64,000 nucleotides of DNA from Hymenopus coronatus (taxonomy: Eukaryota > Arthropoda > Insecta > Mantodea > Hymenopodidae): assembly GCA_030762935.1 (NCBI GenBank), contig CM060884.1, forward strand, positions 72,047,196 through 72,111,195, written 5' to 3'. Shown piece by piece: positions 47,963-60,310 of the stretch. The position numbers and the translations under genes are program-made. Position 1 is the first letter of the stretch. Each line of letters begins with the position of its first letter. The notes beneath the pieces were generated by a model. The model was given only the letters and a program-made list of their open reading frames with translations, was not told the DNA's origin and did not search any database.

Positions 47963-48268
47963 GTTGTAAGTTTTTGTGTCTCTCACGGTTTGCCAGTTAT
48001 TCAAAGGTCATCCAGAATGAAGAGGTCTTCAGAGGCTATTGCCAGAAAATTCAAGATATACATTTTATTTGCCATAAAAATGTCTCAAACATAAGGTGTT
48101 TAATTAAAACCGTTAGAGCAATTTCTGAGAGAATAAAAATGTTCCACGCAAAGCTTTTCTTGAAGATCTTCGTGTCGCACACTTAGAAGATACCAAGTTT
48201 ATTATTTTACCGTCTTTTCGTTTTTGAGTTAACGCGTTCACACATGCACCTTTTTCTGAAAACGATCT
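47963..48268 (-). mobile_element. R1 fragment, minus orientation
   Basis: Body from GTTGTAAGTTTTTGTG to CTTTTTCTGAAAACGA, then a plus-orientation copy begins. Confidence 0.8.
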
Positions 48269-49124
48269 TTACTCTCTCTACACGTACTATGTACTTAATG
48301 TATAGAGAAGATATTGCACTCCACTCAAAAATTCGATACCGAGATTTCACCGGAAATATATGTTTTAGAGTCCCCTTTATAAAAAAAAAAAAAAAAAGCA
48401 TTTTCAGAAAAAGGTCCGTGTGCCTGTGAACACGATAACTCAAGAACGATAAGTTGGTAAAATACCAAACTTGGTATTTAAGTTTAGTATCTTCCAGGGA
48501 TGCGGCACCAAGATTTTGAAAAAATATCTCCCATCCCCAATCTACCCTTTACATAGAACTTTTTTCGAAAATGTTGATTCTGTTTAAAATTGCCCAAACG
48601 ATTTTGATTAAAATATCGTATATTAAAGATATTTGCTTGACAAATAAAATGTATATCTTGAGTTTTTTGGGAATAGTCTCTATAGACCTCTTTATTCTGG
48701 ATGATATTTTTTGTATTTTACATAGCTAATAAAGCGTAAGAGATACACAAAAACTTACTACACAAAAAATGTATGTCACGATAAAACACACAATTTATGT
48801 TACATACATTTTTTCATGGAATTGATCGTTTTTGAGGTATTCATTGTTTTTAGTTTCAGCTATGAAAAACTTTTCTCATACAGAAAATTATCAACTCCTG
48901 CCCATTAAACAAAGGAACTTCAGTCGCATAGCAACCAGCTTTTGACTATCACTTTAACCTATGGTAATCCCTTATTTCTGTTCTACTTACAAGGAAGCAA
49001 GTAATAAGACTATTTCTGCTAATTTGTTCTCGAATAGCATAAAGAAATAGAAGTATAAGCTTTTAGCAATAATTTGTTGCAGAGATGTAGAGAAAGTCAT
49101 GTAAATGGAACACATCTGATTTTT
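48269..49124 (+). mobile_element. R1 element, plus orientation, full length
   Basis: ACTCTCTCTAC at 48271-48281, palindrome to about 48310, A-run at 48381-48397, GTAGAGAAAGT at 49087-49097, then a CATGTAAATGGAACACATCT stem-loop and T-run. Confidence 0.9.
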
Positions 49125-49311
49125 CTTTATTCATATGTAAGGCATTTGCGCTAAACCAATTAAACATTTATCCAAAGTATTTTATGTATGTATTTATTCT
49201 CCGGTGGCAGAGTTAAATTAACAAAATGCACTTACAATAATAATCCTACAGTTAAATTAAGGTTAAAGCCATTCGGTGGTTCCACCACATGTACGGACAC
49301 GCGTGCGCGCG

Positions 49312-49361
<50 letters not shown>

Positions 49362-50383
49362 CTTAAGACTTTCCTGGCGATCCATATTTAAAAGTACCCA
49401 TTTTACTGTTGGAGGTTAGCAGCTATTTGTGATTTCTGGATGAGTTTGGTAAAGCTATGTTGTGTAGGCATGGAAACAGTAGGATTTACTGTATAGCACG
49501 TGTGGAGAAGTTTATCTGAAGTGACAGCAGCAGGAAAATTCCAGTAAATATTAAAACATTTAAGTACATGAAAGCATCAGAAGGGTATCAAAAGTACTTA
49601 AAATACTAACCAGTCCATCAACCTCAGGATCATTCAGCAGAAAAGGCTTCCTATCACGTGTTGAAAACATTAAGTTGTTCAGATGTGAAAGTTACCAGAT
49701 TGCTGAAATGTTGACTTTTTCTTAGGAGCATTTGGGTTTTAGCTTCCCAGATCCCTCAGCTACGTTTGCGGCTTAGGGCCCTAAATGTTTATAACAGACC
49801 AGTAAGTAACTACAGTGGCTCTAATGACGAAATAACAAAAGTGCCCACGTATAGAAGTAATGCCAAGTGGTGGAACCATCCTATACTAATAATAAATTAA
49901 GAATAGTTATACAACTAACATATTACATATACATTTTTTTTTAAATGCCTAATTACTTATTAAAGCAATACTTATGTCAATTACCAGCATGTTTATAAAC
50001 AGTTATTATGTAATACTGTACATTGTATACATTAATGCCTAATTGGACCAATCAAAAGTATTTGCGGGAATAATATTTAGCACAGTGGTGCCATCTGTGT
50101 AGGAGATCACTTTACCTGGAGTAGCAGCGTTCTCTGCTGGTCATAAACCCTAACCGGTTGATTCACTTTTCGAATGAAATTGTAAGACTGTTATGTCTGT
50201 ACATGCCCCTTTCATCCTCTGCTTCCGGTAATGAAACACTTCCGGGCAACGACAACAATCTCATTTTCACGACTTGGACGCAGTAATGATACATCCGTCC
50301 TGCAAACTCAGCACCTCAAAGCCTCTCTGAAAGGCCACGGCCACCTGTATGCAGCTCTTTCCGTATCACTCTACATAATTCGG
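49125..50383. other. Unassigned stretch, largely unique
   Basis: Apart from the CA array at 49320 I see no element or gene. Short inverted similarity (GGTGGTTCCACCACATG near 49274 and AAGTGGTGGAACCATCC near 49865) is present but unexplained. Confidence 0.5.
49304..49355. repeat. (CG)n(CA)n microsatellite
   Basis: A GCGCGC run is followed by about 18 CA units. Confidence 0.95.
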
Positions 50384-50428
50384 CTGCGTTCCATTTACAT
50401 CTCTGTAACAAATTACTGTTAAAAAGCT
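50384..50428 (-). mobile_element. R1 fragment, minus orientation
   Basis: 3'-side piece (TTCCATTTACATCTCTGTAA) interrupted at a T-run by the next copy. Confidence 0.7.
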
Positions 50429-51243
50429 TATTTTTACTTGCTCTAGCCCCATATCTACAATGTACATAGGAATAGAGAAGTATTGTATTCCACCCAGAAA
50501 TTCAATGTCCACATTTTACCGGAAATACATGTTTTAGGTCCCCTTGAATCAAAAAAAATTTTTTTTACAAAAAGGTCCGTGTGCTTGTGTCTATGTGTGT
50601 GTGCCTGTGGACAGCATAGCTCAAAAGCGAAAAGACCGTTGAATACTAAACCTGGTATTTAAGTATGGTTTCTTCCAAGGATGCGACATGAAGATTTTAA
50701 AAAAAATCACCCCACCTGCAACTACTCTTTACTTGGAATTTTTGTATAAAAATTTGATTTCCTTAAAAATTATTCTAACGATCTTGATTAAAATATCGTA
50801 TATTAAAGATATTTACCTGACAAATAAAATGTATATCTTGCATTTTCTGGGAATAGCCTCTGATGACTACTTTATTCTGGATGAATTTTACGAAATTTTG
50901 CATAACTGTTAAACACACAATTTATGTTATATATTTTTTTTCGTGGAGTGGATCGTTTTTTGAGATACTCCCTGTTATTGGTTTCAGCTTTGAAAACTTG
51001 TACTTTTCTGATACAGGAATATCAACTCGTGTCCATACAAACAAAGGAACTTCAGTCACATAGCAACCAGCTTTTGACTATCACCTATGCTACTCCTTTA
51101 TTCTTCTTCTACTTACACGAAAGAAAGTAATAAGATTATTTCTTTTAATTTTGTCTCGATTAGCATGAAGTAAATAGAAGCATAAGCTTTTGAACAATAA
51201 TTTATTGCAGAGAAAGTCATGTGAATGAAATCTATCAGACTTT
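50429..51243 (+). mobile_element. R1 element, plus orientation, full length
   Basis: ACTTGCTCTAGCC start, palindrome, ends GCAGAGAAAGTCATGTGAAT. Confidence 0.85.
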
Positions 51244-51522
51244 CATTAACTAAATGTTGGTTTAGTATTGATGATACCTTGTGCTAGAAGGAAGATGATT
51301 GGCTGGAATACGGTCAACTGCGCCCTAATCATGCAAATGCAGGTAGGCCATTATCTCCGGAAGTTCAGGTGACATTGCAAATCGTCATTAGGGCATCAAA
51401 TAGATCAGAATAATGCATTTCCAGTTCAGTGCTATACTTCGTAACAATCAATAGTATACTATCACAATAAATATAAGATGCTCCCAGATTTCATAAGAAT
51501 ATTATATACAGTATGATTAAAA
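51244..51522. other. Unassigned stretch
   Basis: I see nothing recognisable here. Confidence 0.5.
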
Positions 51523-51626
51523 ATAATCTAGTGTGTTCCATTCACATGACTTTTTCTTTATCTCTACAGAAAACTATTGTTAGAAAGCTTCTGCTTATTT
51601 TTAATCCAATCTAATCGAGAAAGAAT
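51523..51626 (-). mobile_element. R1 fragment, minus orientation, 3' end
   Basis: CTAGTGTGTTCCATTCACAT to CTAATCGAGAAAG, cut by another copy in the same orientation. Confidence 0.8.
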
Positions 51627-52446
51627 CTGATGTGTACCATTCACATGACTTTCTCTATATCCCTGCAACAAATTATTCTTAAAAAGCTTATGCTTCTATT
51701 AACTTCATATTAATCTAGAAAAAATTAAAAGAAATAATCTTATTACTTTATTCCTTGTAAGTAGAAGAAGAATAAAAGCTAGTCAAAAGCTGGTTGTTAT
51801 GCGACTGAAGTTCCTTTGTTTGTATGGACATGAGTTGTAAATTTCCTGTATGAGAAAAGTTAAGATTTTTGACCCTGAAAACAAAAACAAGGAATATTTA
51901 AAAAACGATCAACTCCAAGAAAAAAAAATATATATACAACATAAAATGTGTGTTTTAATGTGCTCTACACTTTTTGTGCGGTAAGTTTTTGTCTATCTCT
52001 TACGGTTTAGCAGTTATAGAAAATTACGGAAAATTCACTCAGAATAAAGTAGTACTCAGAGGCTATTTCCAGGAAAGTCAAAATATACATTTCATTTGTC
52101 GGGTAAATATCTTTAAATACGATATTTTAATCAAAATCCTTAGAGCCATTTTTTAGCAAATCAAAATTTTCGAAAAAAGTTCCATGTAAAGAGTAGTTTG
52201 GTTTGGGGGGATTTTTCTCAAAATCTTCGTATCGCATCCCTGGAAGATTCTAAACTTAAATACCAAGTTTGGTATTTAACTGACTTTTCGTTTTTGGGTT
52301 ATCGTGTTCAGTCACACGGACACACACACACGGACACACACACGGACCTTTTTCTGAAAATACTTTTTTTAGATAAAGGGGACCCTAAAACGTATCTTTC
52401 CGGTGAAATATTGGTATCGAATTTTTTGTTGGAGTGCAATACCTTA
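51627..52446 (-). mobile_element. R1 element, minus orientation, 5' tip missing
   Basis: CTGATGTGTACCATTCACAT start. Stops at GTGCAATACCTTAG, just before the palindrome. Confidence 0.85.
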
Positions 52447-53113
52447 GTCTTATTCCTTGCTTCCATGTAAGTAGAAGTGAAATAAGGGAGTACCATAGGC
52501 TAAAGTATTAGTCAAAAGCTGGTTGCTATGTGACTGAAGTTTCTTTGTTTTAAAGTTGAAGTCGATAACAACGGGATATCTCAAAAGTGAGCAACTTCAC
52601 GACAAAAATGTACATAAACACAAATTGTTTGTATTAACGTGCTCTACATTTTATGTGGAGTTAGTTTTGTCCATTTCTTACGGTTTGCCACTTTTATAAA
52701 ATTCATCGAGAATAAAGTAATCTTTAGAGGCTATCTCCAGAAATTCAAGATATACATTTTATTTGTCAGGTAAATACATATTTAATATACGATACTTTAA
52801 TCAAAATCGTTATAGCCATTTCTGAGATAATCAAAGTGTCGAAAAAGTTCCATGTAAAGGTTAGTTACGGGTGGGAGGATTTTCTTGAAAATATTTGTGG
52901 CGTATCTTTTCAAGATATCAAACTTAAATACCGAGTTTCCGTTTTTGAGCTATGTTGTCCACATATAACTTTTTTAAAAAATGCTTTTTCTTTTTTGATT
53001 CAGGGGGACCCGAAATATGTATTTCCGGTGAAACCTCGGCATAAATTGTTGAGTGCTTTACACTACCTTTTCTATACACTATGTACATGGTAAGTGTAGA
53101 GAAAGTAAAAATA
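52447..53113 (-). mobile_element. R1 element, minus orientation, 3' tip missing
   Basis: Starts at TCTTATTCCTTGCTTCC and ends with palindrome and GTAGAGAAAGTAAAAA. The join with the previous copy looks like recombination between two R1 copies. Confidence 0.85.
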
Positions 53114-53153
53114 AAAATGAGGTAGATTTAATAAAACTGTAACAAATAATTCT

Positions 53154-53384
53154 TTCTTCTTTTTTTTTATAGTGTTTAACGGCCGTTTTAACTAGTTATG
53201 GCACCGCAGGCGGTGACATTGATGATACATGAATGCAGACGGAACACCAGTGGAATGCGATGGAGGGGGAAACCGGAGAACCCGGAGAAAACCTGCCCCA
53301 GCGCCGCTTTGTGCACCATACATCTCACATGAGGTCGCTTGGGATCGAACCCAGCCGCCTAGGTCACTCGGCCACGGCGCGGCT
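53154..53384 (-). mobile_element. tRNA-derived SINE (family S1), 12-bp target duplication
   Basis: Flanked by ACAAATAATTCT at 53142-53153 and 53385-53396. On the minus strand it has a full tRNA-like head: A box TGGCCGAGTGACC and B box GGGTTCGATCCC. The GGTTTTCTCCGGGTTCTCCGG core and a tail ending in an A-rich run follow. This is the best-preserved S1 copy. Confidence 0.95.
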
Positions 53385-53475
53385 ACAAATAATTCTGGCT
53401 TATATTCTATTCACTCTTGTGATTGGTTGATATGTGAGAAAAGTATTATTGGTCAGTTTGTTATACGCGGAATAT

Positions 53476-53799
53476 AAATTATTGAGTCGTACTGAAATTA
53501 AAATGCTTGTCAGTGAAAATACAACGAAGCGAGTGCCCTCTGTTGAGATGATGGATCATCACTGCAAGGCGATCTTCTACTGTTACCAGATCTGCAACGA
53601 AATGGCTGCTACTTGGATTTTAACAGCTTTTACGGTATCACTATGTGCTTATGCGCAGTGTAATGTTCTTAATCTGTCTCAACTCTTCTCTTTGCCTTCT
53701 TTTAGCTCCTTTCCTGCCCGTTCTAATCCCTTTCCTTGCGCTAAGTCATTCCTAACCCAGACTTCATTCTCCTTGGCGACGGTACAGCAGGTTTCATAA
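53476..53799 (+). pseudogene. Possible coding fragment, unrecognised
   Basis: An open plus frame without a convincing start (the first ATG is at 53503). It holds VEMMDHHCKAIFYCYQIC, a hydrophobic stretch (MAATWILTAFTVSLCAYA) and a Ser/Phe/Pro-rich end. Not R1 or SINE. No family is recognised. The late pyrimidine-rich part may be non-coding. Confidence 0.25.
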
Positions 53800-53885
53800 G
53801 ACTTTTCACAGTTTGAGTGAAGAAGCAAAACACGTCCTGACAGAAGGGCTTTCGTGGTTGATAGACATGGATTCCTCATTTTCAT

Positions 53886-54200
53886 TTACTTTACTTGCTA
53901 CATAGTACGTAGATATTGCATTCCACCCAAACATTCGATACCAAAACTTCACTGGAAATACAAATTTTACAATTCACTGTATACAAACAAAAAACGTGCT
54001 GTGACTTTCTGTATCTGCTCTGCAAACAAATGAACCTAACAAAAAAGTATTATTTTATCTGCATGATGCTAATAAAGTTAAATATTTTAAAAAATATCGT
54101 ATTACCTGTATTTTTATAACTAGAAGGGATGTATGGGAATACAACAGGCTAAAGTGATAGTCAATCCTTTCAAAAGCTGGTTGCTGTATAATTGATATTG
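53886..54200. mobile_element. R1 composite of two fragments in opposite orientations
   Basis: 53886-53990 is a decayed plus-orientation 5' part (palindrome remnant, CATTCCACCC). 53990-54200 is a minus-orientation 3'-side subfamily piece ending near CAAAAGCTGGTTGC. Confidence 0.65.
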
Positions 54201-54550
54201 AAATACGGTCTCCTTCCATGTCCGGGAGTATGTGTGTATATACAGGCTGTTAATGAACCATGGACTTATGGCCTGTTTATTGAAATTTCGACGTAACGCC
54301 TATAAGTTTTTGAAGTGCCAGTGCGCCACGTATCGCGGCACTTTCTGGAATGAAAAAAAAAAAATGAAAAAAAAATATTCTCTATGACAGGAGTCGAACC
54401 CATGACCTGTGGGATAGTAGCATCCCGCGTTACGCTTTTTTTTTTTTTTAAACAGTACCGGAGTCTAGTCAAGACTCCGGCGCTGTATCCCCATTTACAT
54501 TCCCCCCTGTATGTTTACTGGTTTTACTGTTCCTTTACACAAACGTATAC
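54201..54550. other. Unassigned stretch with decayed tRNA-like motif
   Basis: A minus-strand B-box-like GGTTCGACTCC (near 54373) lies next to A-runs and suggests a decayed SINE. Not assigned to a family. Confidence 0.4.
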
Positions 54551-54554
54551 ACAT

Positions 54555-54710
54555 TGCACAAACATATAACACCCATGCCCAAGGCGGGACTCGAACCCAC
54601 GATCCCCTGCCCACGAAGCACCAAAGCGAGACGCCTTAGCGAGCGTGGCCATGGGGACATTAAGCCACCAGAGCAGTTGAAAAAGCGCCTCCAGAGTAGG
54701 CCACCTCAAG
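54555..54710 (-). mobile_element. tRNA-derived SINE or tRNA relic (S5)
   Basis: Minus strand: an A-box-like GGCCACGCTCGCTAAGGCG is followed by a long variable-arm-like region and B box GGGTTCGAGTCCCGCC. The body beyond the head is short, so it may be a class II (Leu/Ser-type) tRNA pseudogene. Confidence 0.55.
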
Positions 54711-55267
54711 AACGTAGTTAATGAATGCTCAGTGTTGCACTGTCAAGTGATTACTTCGAGATTTTACAGATTTTGGCGACATTAAATCTTGAGAATCCTA
54801 GTAATGAGCTCCTAAAAATCGATATTTCTATACTCGGGCAGCAGTTTTAAAGACATTCTTTTTCAATCTGCTTTGCTTCAACACCGACTTATCAGCACCT
54901 GATACCCACACGTTTAACGTTATGTTTATCCGGGGACCATGCATCGCCCATCTCAAATTACTTATATCAGTCACGTACACAATCTCGCAAATTATTTCGG
55001 TGTAGTTCATTAACACCATATATATACATACGCACACACACGCGAGGGTTGGGACACTATCATGGAAACTATTTATTTTCTTGAAGATACCAGCCCGGTT
55101 GGAAAATGTGACATATCCTAACGAAAGACGAGGTGTTAACTACATGTGTGGACAATGAATATCGTAACACACTAATTTATTACGGTAGTATACAGGCAAT
55201 ATGGCCTTCGCGGTGCAAAAGAATGACAACACAGTACACATACAGTTGACATGACAAACCTGGGCCT
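54711..55267. other. Unassigned stretch
   Basis: No gene recognised. It may include the 3' non-coding end of the mariner relic that follows. Confidence 0.4.
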
Positions 55268-56080
55268 AAAGACCTTCAACGTAGTCCCCTGCTACTGTTA
55301 CCGCACGCTGCCAACAATGTGGGAGGCTACCGCAGCATTTGCCGCACCATGTGTGAATCAGGTCATCTGTTAGCACTGTCCTCTCGTGTTGCAAACCGCC
55401 TGCCACGTAGTGGTTCCTTATCCTTTCGAATGAGATCAAAGTCACAGGGCGAAATGTCGGGAGAGTACGGTGGGTGCTCCAATTCTTCCATCCTCAACGT
55501 CGCGGTAGCTGTCCTACACGCTCTGCTTTATGTCATTATGCATTGTCGTGCAGGATTGTTGCACTGTCCACAAGATACGGACTTTTCTCCCAAACGCCAC
55601 GTCGTACCTGTCGCACCAGGAAGTTCCTGTAGTACTGTGTGCTAACTGTTCTGCCATATGTAACAAAGTGGCAAACAATGACGTCATACGCGACGATCAC
55701 CATCAACTTGACAGGGGAAGGGGCGGAACTTCTGTCTCCTTGGTGATCCAGCATGTCGCGGACTGACTTTTCAGTTCTGGTTCGTAATTCCTGGCCCAAG
55801 ATTCATCGATGACGATTATTCGTGACAAGAATAGATTGCCGACTTGTGCCAACGAGCAGGGTGGTTGGAGCATATTGCATAGTGCACCCACCTTTCGTCA
55901 GTGCGTGCGGTATCCACCACGATGCGATTTTGCGTAGTGGACGGTGCGTTTCTCGATGTCACTTGCCCCCTCTAACTCCAGTAGCGTCCATCGTCTGTCC
56001 TCATCGAGGAGCTGCTCGGGCATTGTTCCCAAGGGTGTCCACAAGTTCAATGTGACATTCCATCGCATTTCTCCTTCAGA
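55268..56080 (-). pseudogene. Second mariner-like transposase pseudogene (different family)
   Basis: The minus-strand frames give IVIDESWARNYEPELKSQS (first catalytic Asp at 55805-55807), SPVKLMVIVAYD, and LVDSATILHDNA (second Asp at 55545-55547) followed at once by a stop. In another frame EHPPYSPDISPCDFDLI carries the third Asp, and GDYVEGL with a TAG ends the gene near 55268. Order and motifs fit a DD34D-type Tc1/mariner transposase distinct from the one at 15.9 kb. Part of the N-terminal DNA-binding domain (beyond about 56080) is missing, and several frameshifts are needed, so it is dead. Confidence 0.85.
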
Positions 56081-56119
56081 GAACGGCTACTTTAATGTAA
56101 GCGCGCTGCTCAACACGGG

Positions 56120-56252
56120 TTACTTTTCTAATTTTTTTTTTGATTCAGGGGTCCTAAACCGTGTGTTTCCGGTGAAATTTCGGTATCGAGTTTTTGGGTG
56201 GAATACAAAACTTCTTCTATGCACTATGTACATAGTAGGCGAAGAGAAAGTA
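56120..56252 (-). mobile_element. R1 5'-end fragment, minus orientation
   Basis: GATTCAGGGGTCCTAAACC to palindrome and AGAGAAAGTAAAA. Confidence 0.8.
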
Positions 56253-56365
56253 AAAAAAAATTTTTTTAATCAGGGGGTGCTAAAATATGTATTTCCGGTA
56301 AATTCTCGGTATCGAATTTTTGGATGGAATACAGTACTTGCTCTGTATATAATAATGTAGAGAAA
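56253..56365 (-). mobile_element. R1 5'-end fragment, minus orientation, tandem copy
   Basis: Repeats the previous fragment with a decayed palindrome, ending GTAGAGAAAGTAATATC. Confidence 0.75.
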
Positions 56366-56505
56366 GTAATATCTAATGTGAATTTTCCTTTTCGTTCTGC
56401 AAAAAAGGATTCTTACAAAAGATTATTCTTTTATATACATCATAATATTTGAGACAAACATTTGAATTTTAAAATGCATTTAATTTTATTGAAAAAACCC
56501 TCTTC
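56362..56505. repeat. Direct repeat D3, copy 1
   Basis: A spacer of about 140 bp (GTAATATCTAATGTGA onwards) recurs at 57108-57250. Its end (AATTTTAGAATTCATATA-like) also recurs near 58797-58850. Copies 1 and 2 lie on the 3' side of a minus-orientation R1. Confidence 0.7.
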
Positions 56506-57110
56506 ATATTACTTTCTCTACATTGCTTTAAGAATATATTGTCAAAAAGCATGTTCTATGATTTTCCTTATGTTAATCGAGATGAACATTACTAGAAACT
56601 GTCTTAATCACTAAAAACCAATAAAAAGTAATTTCGGAAATGGTCAATTCCACGACAAAAAACGTATATAACATAAATTGTGTGTTTCATCGTGACCTAC
56701 ATTTTTGTGGCAAGGTTTTTTCTATTTCTTACGGTTTAGCAAATGTGCAAAATTCAATAAAAATCATCCAGAATAAAGAGGTATTTAGAAGTTATTTGCA
56801 GAAAATTCAAAAGATATGTTTTATTTGACATGTAAATATCTTAAAAATAAGACATTATTCAAAATCTTCAAAGCCATTTTAATGAAAATCAAAATTTTCG
56901 AAAGGTTTTGCATATAAAAGGTAGTTAGGGGTGGGGAATTTTCTTGAAAATCTTCGTTTTTACCTATGCTGTCCAGAGACGCACACAGACAGACTTTTTC
57001 TAAAAATGTTTTTTTGCAATCAAGGGGTCCTAAAACATGTATTTCCGGTGAAATCTCGGTATCGAATTTTTGGGTGGAATACAATACTTCCTCCACCTAT
57101 AGAGAAAGTA
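56506..57110 (-). mobile_element. R1 element, minus orientation, internally deleted
   Basis: ATTACTTTCTCTACATTGC start, body, and shortened 5' end (CCACCTATAGAGAAAGTAA). Confidence 0.8.
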
Positions 57111-57250
57111 ATATCTAATGTGAGTTTCTTATCTGTTCTGCAAACAAAAGACTCTTACTAAAGGTTACTCCTTTATCTAAACCATACTATTTGAGATAAG
57201 CACTTCAATTTTAGAATTCATATAATTTAATTGCAAAACAAACAGCTTTT
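57108..57250. repeat. Direct repeat D3, copy 2
   Basis: Second copy of the spacer (GTAATATCTAATGTGAGTTT). Confidence 0.7.
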
Positions 57251-57930
57251 TAAAATCTGATGTGTTCCATTCACATAACTTTCTCTATACCTGTAATAAA
57301 TTATTTCTAAAAAGCTTATGCTTCTACTACTTCATGCTAATTGAGTAAAAATTAGTAGAAATAGTCTTATTACTTGCTTCCTTGTAAGTAGAAGAGAAAT
57401 AAGGGAGTACCATAGGTTAAAGTGACACTCAAAAGCTGGTTGTTATGTGACTGAAGTTCCTTTGTTTGTATGGACACGAGTTGACAAATTCCTGTATGAG
57501 AAAAATATAAGTTTTTAAAGGTGAAATCAATAACAAGGAATAATTAAAAAACGACCAACTTCACGAAAAAAATGTGTGTTTTAGCGTGCTCTACATTATT
57601 TGCGCAGTAAGTTTTTGTCCATCTCCTAAGGTTTAGCAGTTGTGTAAAATTTCGTAAAATTCATCCAGAATAAAGTAGTATTCAGAGGCTATTCCCAGAA
57701 AATTCAAGATATATGTATATTATTTATCAGGTAAATATCTTTAATATACGACATTTTAATCAAAATCGTTAGAGCTATTATAGAAAAAATCAACATTTTC
57801 GAAAAAAGTTCCATGTATAGGGAGATGCTAAGTTTGGTATTTTACCGCCGTTTCATTTTTGAGTTATCGTGATCACAGACACGCGGACACACACACATAT
57901 ACACGGACCTTTTTCTGAAAATGCTTTTTA
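57251..57930 (-). mobile_element. R1 element, minus orientation, truncated at a T-run
   Basis: CTGATGTGTTCCATTCACAT start. It ends at CTGAAAATGCTTTTT, where an opposite copy begins. Confidence 0.85.
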
Positions 57931-58768
57931 CTTTTTGTACACTACTATGTATATAGTGTATAGAGAAGGTATTACACTGCACCCTAAAATTCGATGCCGA
58001 GATTTCACCGGAAATATATGTTTTAGGGACCCCTGTATCCAAAAAGAAACATTTTCACAAAAAGGTCCATGCGTGTGGTTGTGAATACGGTAACTCAAAA
58101 ACGAAAAGTCGGTATAATACAAAACTTAGTATCTGCCAGTGATGTGACACGAACATTTTTAGACAAATCCCCTAACCCCAAACTACCCTTTACATAGAAG
58201 TTTTTCGAATATTTTGATTTTATGAAAAGTGGCTCCAACGATTTTGATTAAAACGTCTAATATATAAGATATTTACATGCCAGATAAAATGTATATCTTG
58301 AATTGTCTACGAATAACCTCTGAAGATTACTTTATTAAGGATGAAATTTACGGAATTTTTCTTAACTAGCAAACTATAAGAGATGGACAAAACTTAGTTA
58401 ACAGAATATGTAGAGCTGGTTAAAGCACTCAATTAATGTTATATGCATTTTTTGTGAAGTTGTATGTTTCTGAGATATTCCTTGTTATTGGTTTCAGGTT
58501 TAAAATAATTATACTTTTCTCATACAGGAATTTGTCAACTCCTCTCCATACAAACAAAGGAACTTCAGTCACAGAGCAACCAGCTTTTGACTATCACTTT
58601 AACCTATGATACTCCCTTATTTCTCTTCTACTTACAAGGAAGAAAGTAATAAGACTATTTCTACTAATTTTTTTCTCGCTAAGCGTGAAGTAAAAAGAAG
58701 TGTAAGCTTTTTAACTATAATTTGTTGCAGAGATGTAGAGAAAGTCATGTGAATGGAACACATAAGAT
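57931..58768 (+). mobile_element. R1 element, plus orientation, full length
   Basis: ACTTTTTGTAC start, palindrome, GTAGAGAAAGTCATGTGAAT with GGAACACATAAGATT. Confidence 0.9.
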
Positions 58769-59287
58769 TGTTTTAAAAGTTTAAAAAGGAACACTTTAAT
58801 TTTAGAATTCATATACTTTTATTTGATAAACAAACTACCTTTAAAAATGGGCCGTGTTAAGTTAGTTTAACGTTGAGAATCGGAAGCAATAATACCGCAA
58901 CTGTTTGGAATGGCAGTCTCTCTCTTAGATTGGATTGGTCAGTATCAAACTCGTGGCATGTAAACGGAATAGTTAATACAACAATTTAGAATTCTCCCGC
59001 CGCGCCACGTCAGAGAAGCACCCTACACCGGGACCTAAAGCTGCGAATAATTTGGCAAGTCCTTTGCTTCGAGTGGTGTGGCCTGCATGTTTTATATTCT
59101 GTGGTGGAGTTGAAAGAGCCCTTTAAAGCGCTTTGGTTTCCTGGTCCCCAAAACTCGGCCCTGCAGGAGTGCCAGCAAATTCCGGATGTGCCTCTCTGTG
59201 GTTCGCACTCACCAATTTCTGCCTTCCAAACGTTTAACTTCACAACTGCTCATTGGCGCAATACAATCAGTAATTTCAGAAAAAATG
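58769..59287. other. Unassigned stretch with D3 remnant
   Basis: 58797-58850 resembles the end of D3. The rest (to 59280) is moderately GC-rich unique sequence with short unconvincing frames. Confidence 0.5.
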
Positions 59288-60063
59288 ATGGTGTGTTCCA
59301 TTCACACGACTTTCTCTACATCTCTGTAATAAATTTTCATTAAAAATCTTTTTCTTCTATTTACTTAATGCTAAATGGCATAAACATTAACAGAAAGGGT
59401 CTTATTACTTGCCTCCCTGTAAATAGAAGGTACATAAGGGTTAATTCGATATTCAACTGTTTTAAAAGCTGGTTGCTATGTGAATAAAGTAGCTTTGTTT
59501 GCATGCGCAGCAGTTAACAAGCTGAAACTAATAACAAGGAAGTTCTCAAAATTGTTCAACTCCACGAAGAAAAAGTATATAAGTTGTGTTTTAACCTGAT
59601 CTGCATTTTTTGATAGTCAGTTTTTGTCTATCTCTTAAGGTTTAGCAGTTATGCAAAAAGCCGTAAAATGCATCTAGAGTAAAGTAGTCTTCAGAGGCTA
59701 TTAGCAGAAAATTCAAGATATACATTTTATTTGTCGTGTAAATGTCTTTAATATATGATATTTTAATCAAAATCATTAGAGCATTTTTGAGAAAATCAAA
59801 ATTTTCGAAAAAACTTTCATTTAAAGGGTAGTTGAGGGGTGGGGGGATTTTCTTGAAAATCTTAGTTGGTTTTTAACGTTCTTTTCGTTTTTGAGATGTG
59901 CTGCCCACAGACACACACACGGACATTTTTCTAAAAATGCTTTTTTGGATTCAGGGGTTCCCAAAACATGTATTTCCGGTGAAATCTCGGTATTGAATTT
60001 TTGGGTGCATTACAATACCTTCTCTATACATTATGCACATAGTAAGTGTAGAGAAAGTAAAAA
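59288..60063 (-). mobile_element. R1 element, minus orientation, full length
   Basis: GGTGTGTTCCATTCACACGA start, ends GTAGAGAAAGTAAAAA, CA segment at 59911-59922. Confidence 0.9.
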
Positions 60064-60219
60064 TTTTCTAATTCCATTACTTTCCCTACGTGTTCTAAAA
60101 AAACATTCTTACAAAATATTATTTTTTCTATTTCATTATAATTGAGATAATTATTAACAGAAATTATCTTATTATTTGGTTTCTATTCTTAGAAAATATT
60201 ATTTTATATATTTCATTAT
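60064..60219. other. Unassigned AT-rich stretch
   Basis: A local duplication repeats ATTATTTTTTCTATTTCATT-like sequence at 60118 and 60199. Otherwise featureless. Confidence 0.5.
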
Positions 60220-60310
60220 AATCCTGTGAAATCTCGGTATGGGCTTTTTGGGTGGAATGCAATACCTTCTCTATACACTATGTATATGGTACGTGTAGAG
60301 AAAGTAAAAT
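60220..60310 (-). mobile_element. R1 5'-end fragment, minus orientation
   Basis: GTGAAATCTCGGTATGGGC to palindrome and GTAGAGAAAGTAAAA. Confidence 0.85.

Noticed and set aside
49188..49391. 67-codon ORF with His-Thr repeats
   Set aside because: It is a translation of the CG/CA microsatellite.
54555..54710. Functional tRNA gene
   Set aside because: A and B boxes are present, but I could not close a full cloverleaf with matching acceptor arms, so a SINE head or tRNA relic is more likely.
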